The notes under the pieces: generated by a model
What the model was told of the DNA's origin: nothing
Databases searched by the model: none
The model's input: only the letters and a program-made list of their open reading frames with translations
Shown here: positions 1-8,042 of the stretch, one piece after another
Layout: each line of letters begins with the position of its first letter
How positions within the stretch are numbered: position 1 is the first letter of the stretch
DNA from: Candidatus Gastranaerophilales bacterium
Lineage (GTDB): Bacteria; Cyanobacteriota; Vampirovibrionia; Gastranaerophilales; Gastranaerophilaceae
Length of the DNA: 64,000 nucleotides
Assembly: GCA_947626225.1 (NCBI GenBank)
Contig: CANQRH010000007.1
Span: forward strand, 1 to 64,000
Direction: 5' to 3'
Made by a program: the position numbers and the translations under genes

Positions 1-51
1 GCGGATATAATAGGAGGATTACTTTCCGGCGGATTAAAGGAGGAGATATAA
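1..51 (+). CDS. C-terminal tail of an upstream gene (partial)
   Basis: The first 51 bases read open in frame 1 and end in TAA one base before the next ATG, giving the tail ADIIGGLLSGGLKEEI. The end of this gene contains the AAAGGAGGAG ribosome-binding site for the next ORF, the usual arrangement in a tightly packed operon. Too little is left to name a function. Context suggests a surface-polysaccharide biosynthesis operon. Confidence 0.45.
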   Translation, partial: ADIIGGLLSGGLKEEI

Positions 52-52
52 A

Positions 53-157
53 ATGCCTCAAATATCTGTAATAGGTGCGGTATATAATGCGGAAGAATAT
101 TTAGGACAATGTTTGAACAGCCTTATTAATCAAACATATCAAGCTATAGAAAGTTAA
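53..157 (+). pseudogene. Truncated family-2 glycosyltransferase (N-terminal fragment)
   Basis: A 34-residue ORF preceded by a strong AAAGGAGG site. It reads MPQISVIGAVYNAEEYLGQC then LNSLINQTYQ, the first beta strand and helix of a GT-A family-2 glycosyltransferase, which normally runs 250-350 residues. The reading frame stops at TAA where the sequence switches to an RmlD-like reductase in another frame. The catalytic part (the DxD metal site) is absent, so the product cannot be active. It is either a deletion scar or an assembly join inside a glycan locus. Confidence 0.65.
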
Positions 158-758
158 TGCGCTTTTTCCGCATAAATTGGCTGAAGCATGTGAAATTACC
201 GGTACAAAGCTAATCCAAATTGCAACAGATTGTGTTTATGACGGCGTCAGCGGAAATTACACCGAAAACAGCGCTCATAATCCTTTGGATGTTTACGGAA
301 AAACAAAAAGTCTTGGCGAAATTCACTGCGACAATACTCTTAATTTAAGATGTTCCATAATAGGCAGGGAGAAAAAGAATTATTTGTCTTTATTGGAGTG
401 GTTTTTAAATCAGAATAAATCCGCTAAAGTAAACGGTTATAAAAATCATTTTTGGAACGGCGTAACCACGAGGGCATTTGCAAAAATTTGCCTTGGAATT
501 ATTAACAATAATGTTTGGTTCAGCGGATTTCAGCATATAGCCCCTAAAGACACAGTGACAAAAGCACAAATGCTTCACATTTTTAAGAAAGTATTTAACA
601 GGAGTGATATAGAGATAGAAGATATCAATGCCCCTGTTGCAATAAATCGAACTTTAAGCACAGTTCATAAAGATAAAAATGAAATGCTTTGGAAAAATGC
701 CGGATATACAGTTATTCCGACAGTAGAAGAAATGATACAAGAGATAGGAGAAAACTAA
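150..758 (+). pseudogene. dTDP-4-dehydrorhamnose reductase-like protein, N-terminus missing
   Basis: Open reading from about 150 gives KVNALFPHKLAEACEITGTK, then IQIATDCVYDG and the YGKTKSLGE active-site region of the RmlD/extended short-chain dehydrogenase family. The YxxxK pair is present. The N-terminal Rossmann beta-alpha-beta with the NAD(P)-binding GxxGxxG, roughly the first 90-100 residues, is gone, cut at the junction with the glycosyltransferase fragment. The only starts left are a TTG at 177 or internal codons, none with a good ribosome-binding site. Its stop overlaps the ATG of the next gene, so it was once part of the same operon. Probably non-functional. Confidence 0.7.
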
Positions 759-1936
759 TGCCAAAATGGAAAAACAAAGGACATGAATTTGATGAATTAG
801 GAAATTATTTCAAAGAACACAACGAAATTGTGATTTTAGGGCAAGATATAAGTGATTTATCAAGGATAGAGAGGAAATTGGAATTCCTTTCCAAAGAAGG
901 TGTAAAAGTAAGGTGTGAAAGGTTTAATTATTTAACCTATAAACTTTCTCAACTTTTTGGTAAAAGCTTATTTGGCAAGAATATTATTATATTGATTCCT
1001 GAAGAAGATCAAAGAATTATGAGAAGGATGTCTAGAATATCCACTTTTGATACAACTAAAAATCTTTTTAGTGAAAATAGATTTTTTGAAAAAATTCTAC
1101 CGATTTTTGCTGTATATGTTAAAGATCTTGTATACTTTAAAGATAATTCTTTTTTATGTACATCAGTTTGTAATTTAAATTGCGAATTTTGTTTAAATTT
1201 TACTCCATATGACAAAAATAAGAGACACTTTAGCTTAGAAGAATTAAAGAAAAATGTAGATATATTTTTTAATGCTGTTGATATGTGTGGATTGTTCCAT
1301 ATATCAGGAGGTAAACCTTTTTTATATCCCCATTTAAATGAACTTATTAACTATATTTTTGATAATTATAAAAATAAAATTTTTGAAATTGGACTTCCTA
1401 CAAATGGAACAATTATCCCATCTGATGAATTATTAAAAACAATTAAGAGATGTAATGTCAGAATGGAAATTGATGATTATACAAAAGCTATTCCGAAATT
1501 AAAAAATTCTTTTGAAAAATTAAAAGAAAAGTTTAAAGAATTTGACATAACTCCTGTAATTCATGTTACCGATCAATTTATTGAAATGTTCCCTCCGAGA
1601 ACAAAATATGGTGAACTTGGAGAAAATGCATTATGTTGTCATTATTCAGAATGTGGTGCTAGTTTTAGAGAATTAATTAACGGAAAATTGTCTAATTGTA
1701 ATTATTCAAGTTTTGCAACAAGAGCAGGATTAATTGAATATAATAGTGATGATTACTTTGATTTAAATAAATTTAAACCAGAAATGAAGACTGAATTAGT
1801 GGAATTCCGTTTAGGATACTGCGCAAAAGGTTATTCTGAATTTTGCAAATATTGTGAAGGTCTCCCCTCAATAAATAAATATAAAAGTGCAGGTGGTAAA
1901 CAAATTCAAGGTCAACTCGATTTAAAAAAAGATTAA
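758..1936 (+). CDS. Radical SAM protein in glycan locus
   Basis: About 392 residues. I start it at 758, where ATG overlaps the upstream TAA by one base; the ORF track's 689 start lies inside the upstream gene. A 130-residue N-terminal region of unknown fold precedes the radical SAM cluster motif CNLNCEFC (CxxxCxxC) near residue 138, which binds the 4Fe-4S/SAM centre. Cysteines near the C-terminus (CNYSSF, then YCAKGYSEFCKYC) look like an auxiliary-cluster, SPASM-type region. The usual GGEP strand that binds the SAM amino group reads SGGKPFLYP here, replacing the Glu with Lys. Similar enzymes occur in surface-polysaccharide loci; the substrate cannot be told from sequence. Confidence 0.82.
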   Translation: MPKWKNKGHEFDELGNYFKEHNEIVILGQDISDLSRIERKLEFLSKEGVKVRCERFNYLTYKLSQLFGKSLFGKNIIILIPEEDQRIMRRMSRISTFDTTKNLFSENRFFEKILPIFAVYVKDLVYFKDNSFLCTSVCNLNCEFCLNFTPYDKNKRHFSLEELKKNVDIFFNAVDMCGLFHISGGKPFLYPHLNELINYIFDNYKNKIFEIGLPTNGTIIPSDELLKTIKRCNVRMEIDDYTKAIPKLKNSFEKLKEKFKEFDITPVIHVTDQFIEMFPPRTKYGELGENALCCHYSECGASFRELINGKLSNCNYSSFATRAGLIEYNSDDYFDLNKFKPEMKTELVEFRLGYCAKGYSEFCKYCEGLPSINKYKSAGGKQIQGQLDLKKD

Positions 1937-1970
1937 ACTGCACTCTATGTAATAATAAGGAGTATTAGTT

Positions 1971-2943
1971 ATGAAAATATTTACAGAAAAAATTACTGAA
2001 AAATGTACAAAATATTACTTTATGGGAATACAATACAAGGTCAAATATAACCAAAATACTGTACAAGATTTTCCTTCTTCATATCTAAGACTTTTACCTC
2101 AGAACTTTTTAAATCTTGTACTTATTAATATAGTTGAACATTGCAATTTAAATTGTAAAAATTGTTGTCATTTTTCATCGCTTGCTCAAGAAGAATTTTT
2201 AGATATAAATATTTTTGAACAAGATTTAAAAAGACTTTTAGAATTAACAAAAAATAGATCTTATCTTATCAAAAACATTCAACTTTGTGGTGGAGAACCT
2301 CTTTTACATCCGGAACTTATTAAGTTTCTTGAAATATCAAGAAAATATTTTCCAACTTCGGATATAACTATAGTCACAAATGGTATTCTTTTAAATCAAC
2401 AGAGTGAGGAATTCTATAGAAGTTGTAGTAACTATAATATAAAAATTGCTCCGACTGTTTATCCTATTAAAGTAAACTGGGATGCAATTGAAGAAAAAGC
2501 GAAAAAGTATAATTTTTTAATTAATTATGGTTATGTTATAGGTGAAACAAGAGAAACACGTCCGGAAAATATAAAAACTTCTTGGCATTGGCCGATGGAT
2601 TTATTAGGAAATAAAGATCCTCTCATAAGTTTTTCTCATTGTAATGTAGGTAATAATTGTGTAACCCATGCATCATGGTAAAGTATACACATGTTCTTTG
2701 CCTACAGGTATAAAGCATTTTAATAAATACTTTAATAAAAATCTTGAAGTAACTAAAGCTGATTATATAGATATTTATGAAGCTAAAGATTTAAAAGAGA
2801 TACTGGAATTTGTTGCAAAACCCATACCATTTTGCCGATATTGCGATGTATATCACAGAACATATAACCATCCGTTTGCTCTTGCAGGTGAAAAAGATGG
2901 GGGGGGGCTAGAGGAATACAGATATTTCCTTAAAAAATATTGA
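1971..2943 (+). pseudogene. Radical SAM protein broken by a frameshift
   Basis: Two overlapping frames make one protein. The first (1971-2681) has CNLNCKNCC, the GGEPLLHPEL SAM-binding strand and IVTNG, then CNVGNNCVT before running into a stop. The second (from about 2668) continues with HHGKVYTCSLPTGIKHF and a CRYCDVYH cysteine pair, the expected C-terminal auxiliary-cluster part. One extra base (or two missing) near 2662-2670, around the run 'acccatgcatcatgg', separates them. The start at 1971 follows a TAAGGAG site. The second frame carries a run of nine Gs just before its end. It is either a real loss, a sequencing error or, less likely, programmed frameshifting. Confidence 0.8.
2899..2907 (+). 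repeat. G9 homopolymer tract inside a coding frame
   Basis: Nine consecutive Gs lie close to the 3' end of the broken radical SAM gene, encoding a Gly run just before LEEYRYFLKKY. Such tracts are prone to slippage, so they are candidates for phase variation or for base-calling errors. A coding-like stretch continues in the same frame after the TGA. Confidence 0.7.
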
Positions 2944-3299
2944 ATAAAGGATGAATTTAAAAAGTGGAAAACTTCTAGGGATTATTTTGCTTTTCAACAA
3001 TTTGTTAATGAAATAAAAGAAGTTAGCAATATTAATTTTAATAATAATTTATATGATAAATATTTTATTAAATAATATTTTTATATAAATAATTTTTGAT
3101 GAAAATATTATAAATTTACGATAATGATTTTCATGTTTATTATTATAAATACTTTTTATTAACTAGTCATATGTTGGAGTTTTACCACAACAATACAATA
3201 GCTCTTATTTTGTCGGGCAGGAATGTCTTGGAATGCCCCAATCAAAGATTTTAAAATTTTATATGATATATCTTTTTAAATTTTATTGCTTAAAAGTAT
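2944..3299. other. Intergenic remnant: coding-like tail, then AT-rich DNA
   Basis: Directly after the TGA at 2941-2943 the same frame stays open for 43 codons (KDEFKKWKTSRDYF, then NEIKEVSNINF) to a TAA near 3073, as if the radical SAM protein once had a longer C-terminus or a neighbour's tail was joined here. The rest, 3074-3299, is very AT-rich with no ORF, RNA gene or clear terminator that I can support. Confidence 0.35.
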
Positions 3300-3599
3300 C
3301 TATTTTTTTGTTATAAATTCTACAATATTGGCAAAACATTTATTAATTTTTTCTGAATCATTTGAGTTAAATATATGTGACATGGATTGTTGATATTTTT
3401 TCCCGATTTTTTTCAAAACGTTTATTCTTAAATCCTTTTCACCGACTGTTATTTTATACAGATCTCCGGTTTTGGATTTTAAATTATATCTGGCAGCCGG
3501 AATAACAGAATTATTTAAAACAACATGCATTCTGCCGGCATCACTTCTGTCCATTCTTGCAAATCTGCGCATTGACGAATTCAATCTTAAAATCTTCAT
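3300..3599 (-). CDS. Hypothetical 99-residue basic protein
   Basis: Start supported by an AAAGGAG site 9 bases upstream of the ATG on the minus strand. The product begins MKILRLNSSMRRFARMDR and is rich in Lys/Arg, with no signal peptide, membrane segment or motif I recognise. It stands alone between AT-rich stretches, downstream of the glycan locus and in the opposite direction. The good ribosome-binding site and plausible amino-acid composition favour a real gene over a chance ORF; the opposite-strand ORF at 3472-3672 is a shadow. Confidence 0.55.
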   Translation of the reverse strand: MKILRLNSSMRRFARMDRSDAGRMHVVLNNSVIPAARYNLKSKTGDLYKITVGEKDLRINVLKKIGKKYQQSMSHIFNSNDSEKINKCFANIVEFITKK

Positions 3600-4059
3600 G
3601 AATAAAACTCCTTTTTTTTTAGTTACAAAAAACGTGAATATATTTTTTTGTTATTTTTTTTCAAAAAATTAAAAAAACTTAATATCTTTTCATTTAAACT
3701 TTATTTGAAACTCTTATTACTTTATAAGGAATTTTATTTTTTATTAAATATTCTCCTCATTCAACCTGTTCCGGTGTTAAGGTTTCATTTTTGCGTTTGA
3801 CATCAACAAAATTTCTTAATCTCTGACACCATCTTCAATTATGATATCAAAAATTACACAGCAAATACTAAAATTGTAAGTCCAATTAATAAATTAAATC
3901 TTTTTGGGCTTTTTTGTTCATAATTGTCCTTACTTAAATTTTATATATTTTCTCTGAAAAATGTGAGCATAATGTGAGAATAAAGGAAAATCTGCCAAAT
4001 AAAAAAAATAATCCGTTTGCCTAAAAGGCTTACGGATACTGTCTTTTAAATGGCGTGGC
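3600..4059. other. AT-rich intergenic region, no gene found
   Basis: About 460 bases with no convincing gene. On the minus strand a short coding-like stretch (FVDVKRKNETLTPEQVE then stop, about 3765-3830) has no start and may be a relic. A direct repeat 'aatgtgag' occurs near 3960-3980, and an imperfect hairpin 'atccgt...acggat' sits at about 4011-4040. Confidence 0.4.
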
Positions 4060-4220
4060 GGGGGGGGGGCTGTCTTGTATTTGCTCCACGCTCACAGAGT
4101 TTCGTATATGTGGCTTCGCCACAACAAAGCTCAATCTGTTCGCTATCCGGACTCGTTTCACTCTGTCCGTCCGCAAATCCGCCGAACTCAAATAGAGTTC
4201 TCGCCATAGTTCATTCTCAT
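4060..4220. repeat. G10 tract and GC-richer hairpin-rich segment next to tRNA-Asp
   Basis: Ten consecutive Gs (4060-4069) begin a 160-base stretch that is clearly richer in GC than its surroundings and contains small inverted repeats such as tgtggcttcgccaca and gaactc...gagttc. It lies immediately downstream of tRNA-Asp in the direction of tRNA transcription. The 72-codon minus-strand ORF across it has no ribosome-binding site. I read it as a non-coding repeat or structured RNA tail rather than a gene. Confidence 0.4.
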
Positions 4221-4260
4221 AATTAAAAAGCGGTAGGACTAAACCCACCGCTTTTTAATT
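4221..4260 (-). terminator. Terminator after tRNA-Asp
   Basis: Near-perfect inverted repeat AATTAAAAAGCGGT / ACCGCTTTTTAATT with a short loop. It abuts the 3' end of the tRNA and ends in a T run on the minus strand. Confidence 0.75.
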
Positions 4261-4335
4261 CGGGAACGACGAGGCTCGAACTCGCGACCTCATGCGTGAC
4301 AGGCATGCGCTCTAACCAAACTGAGCTACGCTCCC
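4261..4335 (-). tRNA. tRNA-Asp(GTC)
   Basis: On the minus strand the sequence folds as a full cloverleaf. The acceptor is gggagcg / cgttccc, followed by a D arm with agctcagtttggttagagc. The anticodon stem is catgc/gcatg with loop ctGTCac, and the T arm contains gTTCGAgc. The discriminator is G, as expected for tRNA-Asp. CCA is not encoded. A terminator follows directly. Confidence 0.93.
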
Positions 4336-4421
4336 ATATGGCTGTATGTCAATTATATATGCTGAAAAAATTTTTGCAATATATTTTTTATAAATTTTTA
4401 TACCATATAACTAAAAATATT

Positions 4422-4448
4422 AAAAAAGGCTCATTTTGAGCCTTTTTC
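4422..4448 (-). terminator. Rho-independent terminator for the GH57 gene
   Basis: Hairpin AAAAAGGCTCA-tttt-GAGCCTTTTT, symmetric enough to act in both directions. It lies 18 bases past the stop of the GH57 gene. Confidence 0.85.
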
Positions 4449-4466
4449 TTATTTTATAATTTAATC

Positions 4467-6185
4467 TTAATTATACAACGGCGCAAGTTTTGCGGACTGC
4501 TGCGGAATTACACCTTCTTCAATCGTTTGGTATACTCTGTAATCAATTACCGAGAAGCAGTTATCGATGCTTTCTATCTGCTGTAATTCCCAATCATTGA
4601 TGTTTCCGCTTTCAATCATGTCAGCAATTTTTTCAAATCTGTCAACATGCTCTCTGAATCTGTCGGTTGCATAATCCTTTGCCTGCCATGTTGTTATTAA
4701 GAATGGCCAATCAGAACTTTGCAATAACAAATTTTCCCTTGCAAGCTGGTTCAATGCCCTGTGTAAAAGTTTGTCTTCGGGAATTTCAGGGTATTTATCG
4801 GCAATTGCACTCATGCGTTTTTCGCAGGCATGAATAATAGGCCACATCCATTCGGTTAAATGGTTGTTCCAAACCCAAAAATGACCGCCCTGTCCCCAAG
4901 AACTTTCGGGAATTTGTATTGCTTCTTTCGGCGGATATTTGTGAATATATTCACCCGCCGTAAGTCTTTCAACTTCAGGTACATAATTGTTGAATTTTTT
5001 AATAACCTGTTTGATAAATTCAACGCCTTCAAACCACCAGTGACCGTACAATTCCGTATCAAACGAAACCATTACCAATCCTTCTTTTCCGGTTGCTTTT
5101 TTGTAATCGTTTAGCATATGGTAAATTAAAGTTGTGTAGTGATCCGAGTTTTCGTTAACCTTGTTCAGTGCAAGTACCGGATCGTAAAGCATTTTATCGC
5201 CTAAATCGGTTTTTGGTGAAGTTATTCTCCAATAATGCATACCGGATTTCGCATCTTTTCTGTGGAATTCTCTGTAACATCCGTCACCCGGATATCCGTC
5301 AGCAGCAGACCAAACCTGATATCCCGCTCTTTCGTTTCTGCCCATTACGGCTACCTGTGCATCCGGAAGCCAGTATGCCGAATATGTATCGTAACCTGTT
5401 GCGGGACGATCGGGAAGCGGAATGTATTCAATGTTGCCGTAAACGCCGATAACACGTCTGTTTCCTATTGAGTTTCCGCCTTCTATTACGTGAGATTCCG
5501 TAAAGAAGTATTCAATATCGTTGTTTTGTAATGTTACTTCAATAGCCGGACGCCAATGTTTCTGTCCGTCTTTTCCGACGTATTGATAACCCTGTCTGTA
5601 AGCACATTCAGGAAGCCAGCATCCCGAAGCTTTTTTGCCAAACAGTCTTTTTGTAGTATCGGAACCTACCTTAAATTGTGCGTTCAAATTTGCATCAGTG
5701 GCAAGAAGCGGTGAAAATCCGTGCGTAGCACCGGATGTGGTGATTTCAATACATCCCAAATCCTGATATTTCTTGAACTGAGCTATTAAATCGGTTCCGT
5801 ATTTATTTACAAACGAATCTTTTATATGTGTAAACCAGTCATAATAATATTTTGCGAGGTATTTCAGATGCTGAGAATGAGGGACTTTTTCGTCCGGATA
5901 CCTTTCCAAATCCTTTGAAACACTTTCAATTCTTGAATCAAGATATTTTATAAAGCCTTGTTTTAAGTGCTCATCGTTAAGCTGTTCCGCTAATATCGGC
6001 GTAATCCCGACGGTTAACTTAGCTTTAATTCCTTCATCATAAAGCTCGGAAATTGCATTGAGGAGCGGAACGTATGTTTCTGCCATACATTCATAAAGGT
6101 TTTCTTCCCCAAAAGGCCACATACCGGCTTTTCTGTAAAAGGGAAGGTGGCTGTGTAACATAAATACGAATTGTCCTACTGACAT
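4467..6185 (-). CDS. GH57 family 1,4-alpha-glucan branching enzyme
   Basis: 572 residues, the length usual for GH57 branching enzymes of the DUF1957 type. It starts after a strong AGGAGG site. The N-terminus MLHSHLPFYR carries the first conserved GH57 motif. The nucleophile motif CWLPECAY has Glu near residue 193, and the acid motif SFDTELYGHWWFEG has Asp near residue 376. The C-terminal half is helical. It moves alpha-1,4 chains to alpha-1,6 branch points in glycogen, in the cytoplasm, and has no signal peptide. Transcribed alone, with its own terminator. The alternative, a GH57 alpha-amylase, is less likely given the WLPECAY context. Glycogen branching by GH57 rather than GH13 is common in the cyanobacterial/Melainabacterial group. 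Confidence 0.9.
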   Translation of the reverse strand: MSVGQFVFMLHSHLPFYRKAGMWPFGEENLYECMAETYVPLLNAISELYDEGIKAKLTVGITPILAEQLNDEHLKQGFIKYLDSRIESVSKDLERYPDEKVPHSQHLKYLAKYYYDWFTHIKDSFVNKYGTDLIAQFKKYQDLGCIEITTSGATHGFSPLLATDANLNAQFKVGSDTTKRLFGKKASGCWLPECAYRQGYQYVGKDGQKHWRPAIEVTLQNNDIEYFFTESHVIEGGNSIGNRRVIGVYGNIEYIPLPDRPATGYDTYSAYWLPDAQVAVMGRNERAGYQVWSAADGYPGDGCYREFHRKDAKSGMHYWRITSPKTDLGDKMLYDPVLALNKVNENSDHYTTLIYHMLNDYKKATGKEGLVMVSFDTELYGHWWFEGVEFIKQVIKKFNNYVPEVERLTAGEYIHKYPPKEAIQIPESSWGQGGHFWVWNNHLTEWMWPIIHACEKRMSAIADKYPEIPEDKLLHRALNQLARENLLLQSSDWPFLITTWQAKDYATDRFREHVDRFEKIADMIESGNINDWELQQIESIDNCFSVIDYRVYQTIEEGVIPQQSAKLAPLYN

Positions 6186-6272
6186 CTGTGCCTCCTTATT
6201 TTTATCGGAATTATTATATACTATAATTCCTTCTTATATATTATTTATACCACAAAAGGGTAAAAAAAATAA

Positions 6273-6282
6273 TTCTCGAGAA
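6273..6282. promoter_or_regulatory. Palindrome TTCTCGAGAA in the divergent GH57 / 6423 promoter region
   Basis: A perfect 10-base palindrome lies in the 237-base gap between two divergently transcribed genes, followed 12 bases later by TTTTGTATAAT, a plausible extended -10 for the rightward gene. It could be an operator; no regulator is encoded nearby. Confidence 0.35.
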
Positions 6283-6422
6283 CTAATTCTTTTGTATAAT
6301 GTTACAAAAGTTAAAGATTGATTATTTTCGATAAAAAAATAATTGTAACGATTCCTCAATATTTTAGCAAAAAATTATTTTCTTTGTTTTAGAATAAATG
6401 TATAAAATAATTTGGTGAAAAA

Positions 6423-7214
6423 ATGAAAATTAATTCAATACAGCGTGATATTGCTCTAAAACAGGGTGGTTCCGGCTTCCATTCGGGGACGGGAAAGCTC
6501 AAGGAGAAGTATAGCACGAGTGCGGATTATAATAATGCAGGATATTACGGCAGTTTTACGGGAAAGAGTAAAGCTGCCGTTTCTGTTTTAGATAAAATAC
6601 TTTCGAGTTCGTGGTTCGGTACTTTTTCTAAATATGCATACGAACATAATATTTCAACGAGTGCATTAATTGCTCTGGTTCTTGCGGGCATGCTCAGACC
6701 GGCGACAATTATGGCTCTGCCCGGAGATAAAGATAAAGATGACAAAATATATGCGGCAGGGCATGCAATGGCATCGGGTATTATCGGGTTTATCGTTTCA
6801 ACGGCAATTACAAGTCCGTTTGACGAGTCAATCAAAAAAGTATTTGACGGTAAAAAATTTCAGCGCGGTCAATTAAAAGAAATGACTGCCGAAATAGAAA
6901 GACTGGAGAAATTAAAAGCTTCAAAGACTATTACCGATGAAGCCAAAAAGCAGTTGAAAAATTTAACAAGAAAAAGAGATGCTCTTAACACACTTGTAAA
7001 AAACATTCCCGACTGGATAATAGGTGTTCCCAGAGCTATCCTGACAATTGCTTTGATTCCGCCGATACTTAAATACGTTTTCGGCATGGAAAAGAAGAAG
7101 AAAGCATCTGCACAAAAAGTTGAATCTCCTGCTGAAAAAAACTCAGCAGAAACAATAAAAACAGATTTTATTGAAAAAGAAGTTTTCAAAAGTTTTAAAG
7201 GAGGTGTGCAGTAA
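6423..7214 (+). CDS. Lineage-type membrane protein of unknown function
   Basis: 263 residues. The N-terminus is Ser/Gly/Tyr-rich (including GYYGSFTGKSK) with no signal peptide. It is followed by a hydrophobic segment around residues 75-100, a second around 115-130, a charged helix likely to form a coiled coil (residues 145-185), and a third hydrophobic segment around 200-220. The Lys-rich tail resembles a cytoplasmic extension. I recognise the style from Gastranaerophilales genomes but know no function. Its stop overlaps the start of the next gene (TAATG), so the two are translated together and probably form a membrane complex. Confidence 0.75.
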   Translation: MKINSIQRDIALKQGGSGFHSGTGKLKEKYSTSADYNNAGYYGSFTGKSKAAVSVLDKILSSSWFGTFSKYAYEHNISTSALIALVLAGMLRPATIMALPGDKDKDDKIYAAGHAMASGIIGFIVSTAITSPFDESIKKVFDGKKFQRGQLKEMTAEIERLEKLKASKTITDEAKKQLKNLTRKRDALNTLVKNIPDWIIGVPRAILTIALIPPILKYVFGMEKKKKASAQKVESPAEKNSAETIKTDFIEKEVFKSFKGGVQ

Positions 7215-8026
7215 TGTATATAACTCCTTTAAACAATATCAGAAACGGCAGCAATTATCAGTTTGGTTCTAAAATACCGCCCGTTGCCGATGTAAAAATA
7301 ATAAAAGAAAGTGCAAAAAGTTCAACATTCTTTAAACCGTTTACGGATTCTTATAACAAATTTACGGATTTTATTGCGGAAAAATTCACTTCAAGATTTG
7401 TTGAATGGAAACCGTTAAATTATCTTGCGGATAAATTAAAGAACAGTTCAAACTTATTCCAGCACTGTTTGACCGTAGGCTCAGCGGTTACAAGCGGTCT
7501 TTATGTCCAAAGAACTTTGACAAACAAAGAGCTTGATCCGGACAGAAGAAATACCCTTGCGGTAAATCAGGGATTGACTTTTGCAGTATCCACAGCCGGT
7601 GCTTATTTGCTTGATAAATATGTAAAAGGCTGGTGGGATAATGTTACGGCAAGATTTGCCGGGCATTTGCTTAAAGACAACCGGTTTTACGGCAAATATT
7701 TAAAAGATAAAGAAGCTATTATTAAAGAAAATAAAGCTATATTAAAATCCTCTGCCAAAGGCTCAAAACCCGAGTTAAAATCATTGCCTAAGATAAACAA
7801 ATTGGTTGAAAAGCATTCATTCTATAAGGCATTAGATACGGAAGCCAAAAAGGTATTGATGTCTAAAGTTAAAGGTATGAGTCCGTTAAGAACTATGATA
7901 ATCTTCGGATTTGTATATCGTTATTTTGTTCCCGTAGCCGTTACAAAACCTGCAAACAAGCTTTGTGAGCTTTATCTGGAACACAAGAAGGCTAAAATCG
8001 CCCAAAACAATTCTGTTGAAAAATAA
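7214..8026 (+). CDS. Lineage-type membrane protein, partner of the 6423 gene
   Basis: 270 residues; its ATG overlaps the upstream TAA by one base, with an AAGGAGGTG site. The N-terminus has a YQFGSK motif comparable to short FG/FTG motifs in other proteins of this window. Hydrophobic stretches near residues 90-105, 120-140 and 215-235 suggest two or three membrane segments, and a basic C-terminus follows. No known domain. Tight coupling to the preceding gene suggests a two-component membrane complex. Confidence 0.75.
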   Translation: MYITPLNNIRNGSNYQFGSKIPPVADVKIIKESAKSSTFFKPFTDSYNKFTDFIAEKFTSRFVEWKPLNYLADKLKNSSNLFQHCLTVGSAVTSGLYVQRTLTNKELDPDRRNTLAVNQGLTFAVSTAGAYLLDKYVKGWWDNVTARFAGHLLKDNRFYGKYLKDKEAIIKENKAILKSSAKGSKPELKSLPKINKLVEKHSFYKALDTEAKKVLMSKVKGMSPLRTMIIFGFVYRYFVPVAVTKPANKLCELYLEHKKAKIAQNNSVEK

Positions 8027-8042
8027 TACTCTTTATAATACG

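Noticed and set aside
3472-3672. 66-residue plus-strand ORF
   Set aside because: Antisense shadow of the 3300-3599 gene, whose ribosome-binding site is good.
4030-4248. 72-residue minus-strand ORF
   Set aside because: No ribosome-binding site, runs through the tRNA terminator and the G10 tract; likely a chance frame through a repeat.
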